Shown here piece by piece: positions 56,810-60,000 of a stretch of DNA of 60,000 bases. The translations under genes were made by a program, and so were the position numbers. The notes beneath the pieces are model-generated. The model saw nothing but the letters and a program-made list of their open reading frames with translations. It did no database searches and was not told where the DNA came from. The stretch is from Apostichopus japonicus. Its lineage: Eukaryota > Echinodermata > Holothuroidea > Aspidochirotida > Stichopodidae. The stretch is taken from NCBI RefSeq assembly GCF_037975245.1, contig NC_092570.1:453501-513500 (forward strand), read 5' to 3'. Numbering within the stretch: position 1 is the first letter of the stretch; each line of letters starts with the position of its first letter.

Positions 56810-59325
56810 AATTATATGAATAATAAGTGAAGTGTTTGAAGGCTTGATGTGTCCTTTACAAACAGCTCAAGGATTGTATCTGTACTGTGTTAGCAGGTGC
56901 TACTTATGCACCTCAACTACAGTACACCAGCATAAAAGGTTCTTGTAATTAGAACAATTGCATTCTATAAGACAATTTTTTTTATGCTAATTTAGTAACT
57001 GCAATTGTGTATCAGGAATGACCAATAATCATTGCTCGTTTGCCTTGAAGTTAGCAGCTCATTATCATTATGATTCATCATTTATGATTTATCACAGCTA
57101 TAATCTATAGGAAGGAAAAGTGTTAATGTGTGACAATTGCTGAATGGTAGTTTTGAGGGGGGGAGGGAGGCTGGTAGGGTGCTCAGTGGTGAGGTGTGGT
57201 ATGCTCACTAGTTAGTGGATGTGTTCAATGGAGGGTATAAATGAGCAGTGCAGTCATAATTGTTACCATAGGGGTGTGTAGGATGGACCATCCTATTATT
57301 GTTATGGAAGTCTTTAATGGTTTGGTGATATGGTCACCCTCCATGGTGTGCAGAGGACCATACACTATACTAGTTCTTTACTATACTTTATTATAGAATG
57401 GTGGTTCTCCGTCTATGTGCCAGTTTGATCTCATTTCTGGGCGTTTATTGCTTGTGATATGAGCAGTTGCAAAGCATTATGGGTGTTACAGTGTCTTAGT
57501 TGATGTAGTGAGTAGTGACTTGATACTGAACCTTGTCACATATTTTAGGCCATTCTGAAGAAAGTCATATACCAATATCCCAAGAATGAAACTTTATGGG
57601 TTGATAAATGATCAAAAAGTCAATTCCAGCTACATTTGGTTGAAAGATGTTCCAACTCACCATATGTATGTAGCTAAGTTGTATTGATTCTGTTCAGTTA
57701 AATATGTGTAATATGTGCTACTTTAATACATTAAGGTTACATATTGACATGATTTCCTATGGGAATGCTGCATAGCAATGAGTTATCATGTAAATCATTC
57801 AACCAATCCTTTTGTAAATGTGAAAATTGTGAAAACATTGTTTTAATATGGCTGCAGTCATTGCAATGTAGCAAAATGTTCATTTGGAGGTAGAATAATT
57901 TGATAATTTGATATCTTGGTGTATGGATAATGTTTAATTTTGAAACTAAGTGTTTTACTGACACCGCCGTAACAATGAAGGTAGCTTCTTCCATATTAAA
58001 CACAAGAATTCCTGCAGTATATCTGTATTATGCACTGCATCATATAACAAAATAGAATCATGTTTTGTACAAAGTTTATGTTTTCTATAGGACTTTGGTG
58101 TGAATTTGATGGGGTGTGGTGGGGGAGGCTAGAGGTGTGAATTTGATGGGGAGGGGTGGGGGAGGCTGGAGGTGTGAATTTGATGGGGAGGGTGAGGGAG
58201 AGGTGGGGGAAGGCTAGAGATAAAGTGCGTGAAAGTGGGTAGGAAGGAATGACAGGGATAATAAGGGTAACGGTTAGGATTAGTACTGATGGGCGGAGGG
58301 ATTTGCAAACCAAGTTGATCTTCTTTTTTAATAATTAGAAATCAAGTGTTAATAGTTAGAAATCAACTGTTTATTTCAAGTAATAACATGTAAAGTTCAG
58401 ACATACTTTCAGTGGTTTGTGATCAGTGTTTGGTCTAGGGTTGCAGGGTGATAGGTGGGGGCAGTTCACACTTATTTCATATCTAAACTGCACTTGACAC
58501 AAAGTCATTAATAAAACATTAGAAAACCGTCACCATGATAAATTGTGGTATTGAACTGGGCAGTAAATTGATCAAATGCAACCAAAGGTCAATGAAATAA
58601 GACATACTAAGGCATAGGGTTGTTGGTACTCATTCAATGGTTAATGAAATAAGACATGGGTTTGTTGGTACTCATTCAGTGGTTAATGAAATACGTCATG
58701 GGGTTGTTGGTACTCATTCAATGGTTAATGAAATAAGACATAGGTTTGTTGGTACTCATTCAATGGTTAATGAAATAAGACATCGGTTTGTTGGTACTCA
58801 ATCAATGGTTAATGAAATACGTCATGGGTTGTTGGTACTCACTCAATGGTTAATGAAATAAGACTTAGGTTGTTGGTACTCATTCAGTGGTTGATGAAAT
58901 AAGATATACTCATTGTACCCATTCAATTATTCATGCAAAAACATGAACTATTAGTAGAGGAGGAGGGTTGGAGAAATAGAGGGAGGGCTTCACAAAGCTG
59001 TTGGAACACACATTAAACTTTCCAAGTCACTGATTGATATCTGTTGTCACTAATTGTAGCACCTAAGCAACCATTTTTGTTACATGCACAAATGTCCATA
59101 TTATCCACAGCACCATGATGAATCCAGCTATCTGTAAATTTGGTGCCTTAGAAATATAATAAATGTTCCTTTGTGCCTCAAAGGCTGTGTTGATATCACT
59201 GTGTTTCACCTTGTGCACGCCTACAGAAAGTGTGTTTATTATTGATTAGTGTATATGCTGTTCTGTTGACAATTTATGTGTTGTCAACTGTGGGATGCAA
59301 ATAAACTGTTAGTGTACTTAACATG
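56810..59325 (+). other. Presumed 3' UTR and flank of RanBP2
   Basis: No coding sequence was recognised. A G-rich repeat of about 40-45 bp built on gtgtgaatttgatgggg lies near 58,098-58,190, and a 43 bp repeat at 58,610-58,900. Candidate poly(A) signals are near 59,158 and at 59300. UTR length is inferred; earlier poly(A) use is possible. Confidence 0.4.
58610..58900. repeat. Tandem repeat, 43 bp period
   Basis: About six to seven copies of gggtttgttggtactcattc followed by aatggttaatgaaataagacat. Variation is low between copies. Confidence 0.9.
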
Positions 59326-59335
59326 TTTGTTTGAG
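59300..59335 (+). terminator. Candidate poly(A) site
   Basis: AATAAA at 59300-59305 is followed about 20 bp later by a GT-rich stretch (tgtttgtttgagttgtgttt), the usual layout of a cleavage and polyadenylation site. It is on the sense strand of RanBP2. Confidence 0.45.
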
Positions 59336-60000
59336 TTGTGTTTAAAGTTCTTGTTATCTGTCTTTCTATGGGCAGGATGAGATATTATAGTTTGTTGGTC
59401 AGTTGAGGTTCAGGCAATGGTTTTTATGGTACTAGTTAATGTTCCTGAGTAGTGATTCTCTGGGGGTCAGTCATGGCAGGGTGAACCAGGGTAACCAGAA
59501 TTGCATGTCAACCGAGGGGAGGGGGGGGGGAGGGTCAAAAGCTGTCCAAGTGTGTATGTGCTTGTTACATCAGCAATTTCATGCCTAAACTCCTAAACAG
59601 CTGGGCCGATTTTCAAAATTGGTGGGAAGATATATGATGGTAATTTGTGTTACACAGACCCTCAAAATGATTGGTCAAATTAAGAGAAAAGTCATTGTTT
59701 GCTGTAACTCCAAGAGAAAAAATTGAATGTATATGCAACTTTGCAGGTATGGTAGGTATGTCAAGAACTATCAAAATATGTGGTTCCTGTGTTCATTAGA
59801 TTAAGTTGATTGCTTGGCTGTATTTGCAATGATTTCTTCAAATTTTGGTATGAATGTGCACCATGATAGAGTCTCATGTCTTGAAGACTTTCACAATGAA
59901 ATTTCAAACATCAATTGAAGTAAAGTGATTTTTTTTGTTATTAAGACACCAACAAATGTGGAAGAGACTGGTAAGTTTCACGAAAATATTGTCAAAAGAT
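59326..60000. other. Downstream flank with a dispersed-repeat fragment
   Basis: From about 59,560 the text (ctgggccgattttcaaaatt, tggtgggaagatatatgatgg) is of the type found in dispersed repeats. A poly-G tract is at 59,520. No gene was seen. Confidence 0.4.

Noticed and set aside
56810-60000. Further RanBP2 exons encoding a cyclophilin domain
   Set aside because: The frame ends in TAA right after RanBD2, and no frame downstream shows cyclophilin motifs.

Overview
The window is nuclear DNA of an invertebrate animal. Genes are split by many GT-AG introns, base composition is AT-rich, there are long poly-G and poly-A tracts, and minisatellites and DNA transposons are abundant. The two genes are metazoan: a LAMP-family lysosomal glycoprotein and a RanBP2/Nup358 nucleoporin. 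Strings such as 'taggcctaggcctaac' and 'actgtactgtacagtactg', with the transposon load, suggest a marine deuterostome, perhaps an echinoderm. That placement is a guess from sequence style.

Left part (1 to 25,920, minus strand): a LAMP-like gene. Six coding exons join in frame (25878-25920, 17274-17386, 14587-14803, 12452-12634, 11243-11508, 4428-4614). They give a signal peptide, a first LAMP domain, a Thr/Pro-rich hinge and the first half of a second LAMP domain, 336 residues in all. The rest of domain 2, the membrane segment and the tail must lie left of the window. Introns hold three large minisatellites (48, 63 and 29 bp periods), a TTAA-flanked Kolobok-like element, several hAT-like elements and a short TA-flanked MITE.

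Middle (25,921 to 29,138): a 3.2 kb gap between two head-to-head genes, with no convincing coding sequence.

Right part (29,139 to 56,809, plus strand): a complete RanBP2/Nup358-like gene. I traced 27 coding exons that join in frame to 2,274 codons: N-terminal TPR/alpha-helical domain, coiled coil, Ser/Pro-rich FG region, RanBD1, acidic stretch, one RanBP2-type zinc finger, FG-rich region, RanBD2, stop. The vertebrate protein has four RanBDs, many zinc fingers and a C-terminal cyclophilin domain, so this is a reduced form. Introns carry a 0.67 kb hAT-like element, a 2.7 kb repeat full of AGGTCA half-sites, and a 75 bp minisatellite that begins at an exon's splice donor. The 3' flank has a 43 bp tandem repeat and a good poly(A) signal near 59,300.

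The most unusual signal is a shared layout among four transposon families. Just inside each terminal inverted repeat lies a small cluster of one family-specific word (GGACGCAA, GGACAACCA, TTCCGT or CGTTTAAAC) in mixed orientations that can form hairpins. Also notable are a 79 bp duplication that doubles the 3' splice site of RanBP2 exon 26, and loss of the first disulfide of LAMP domain 1.
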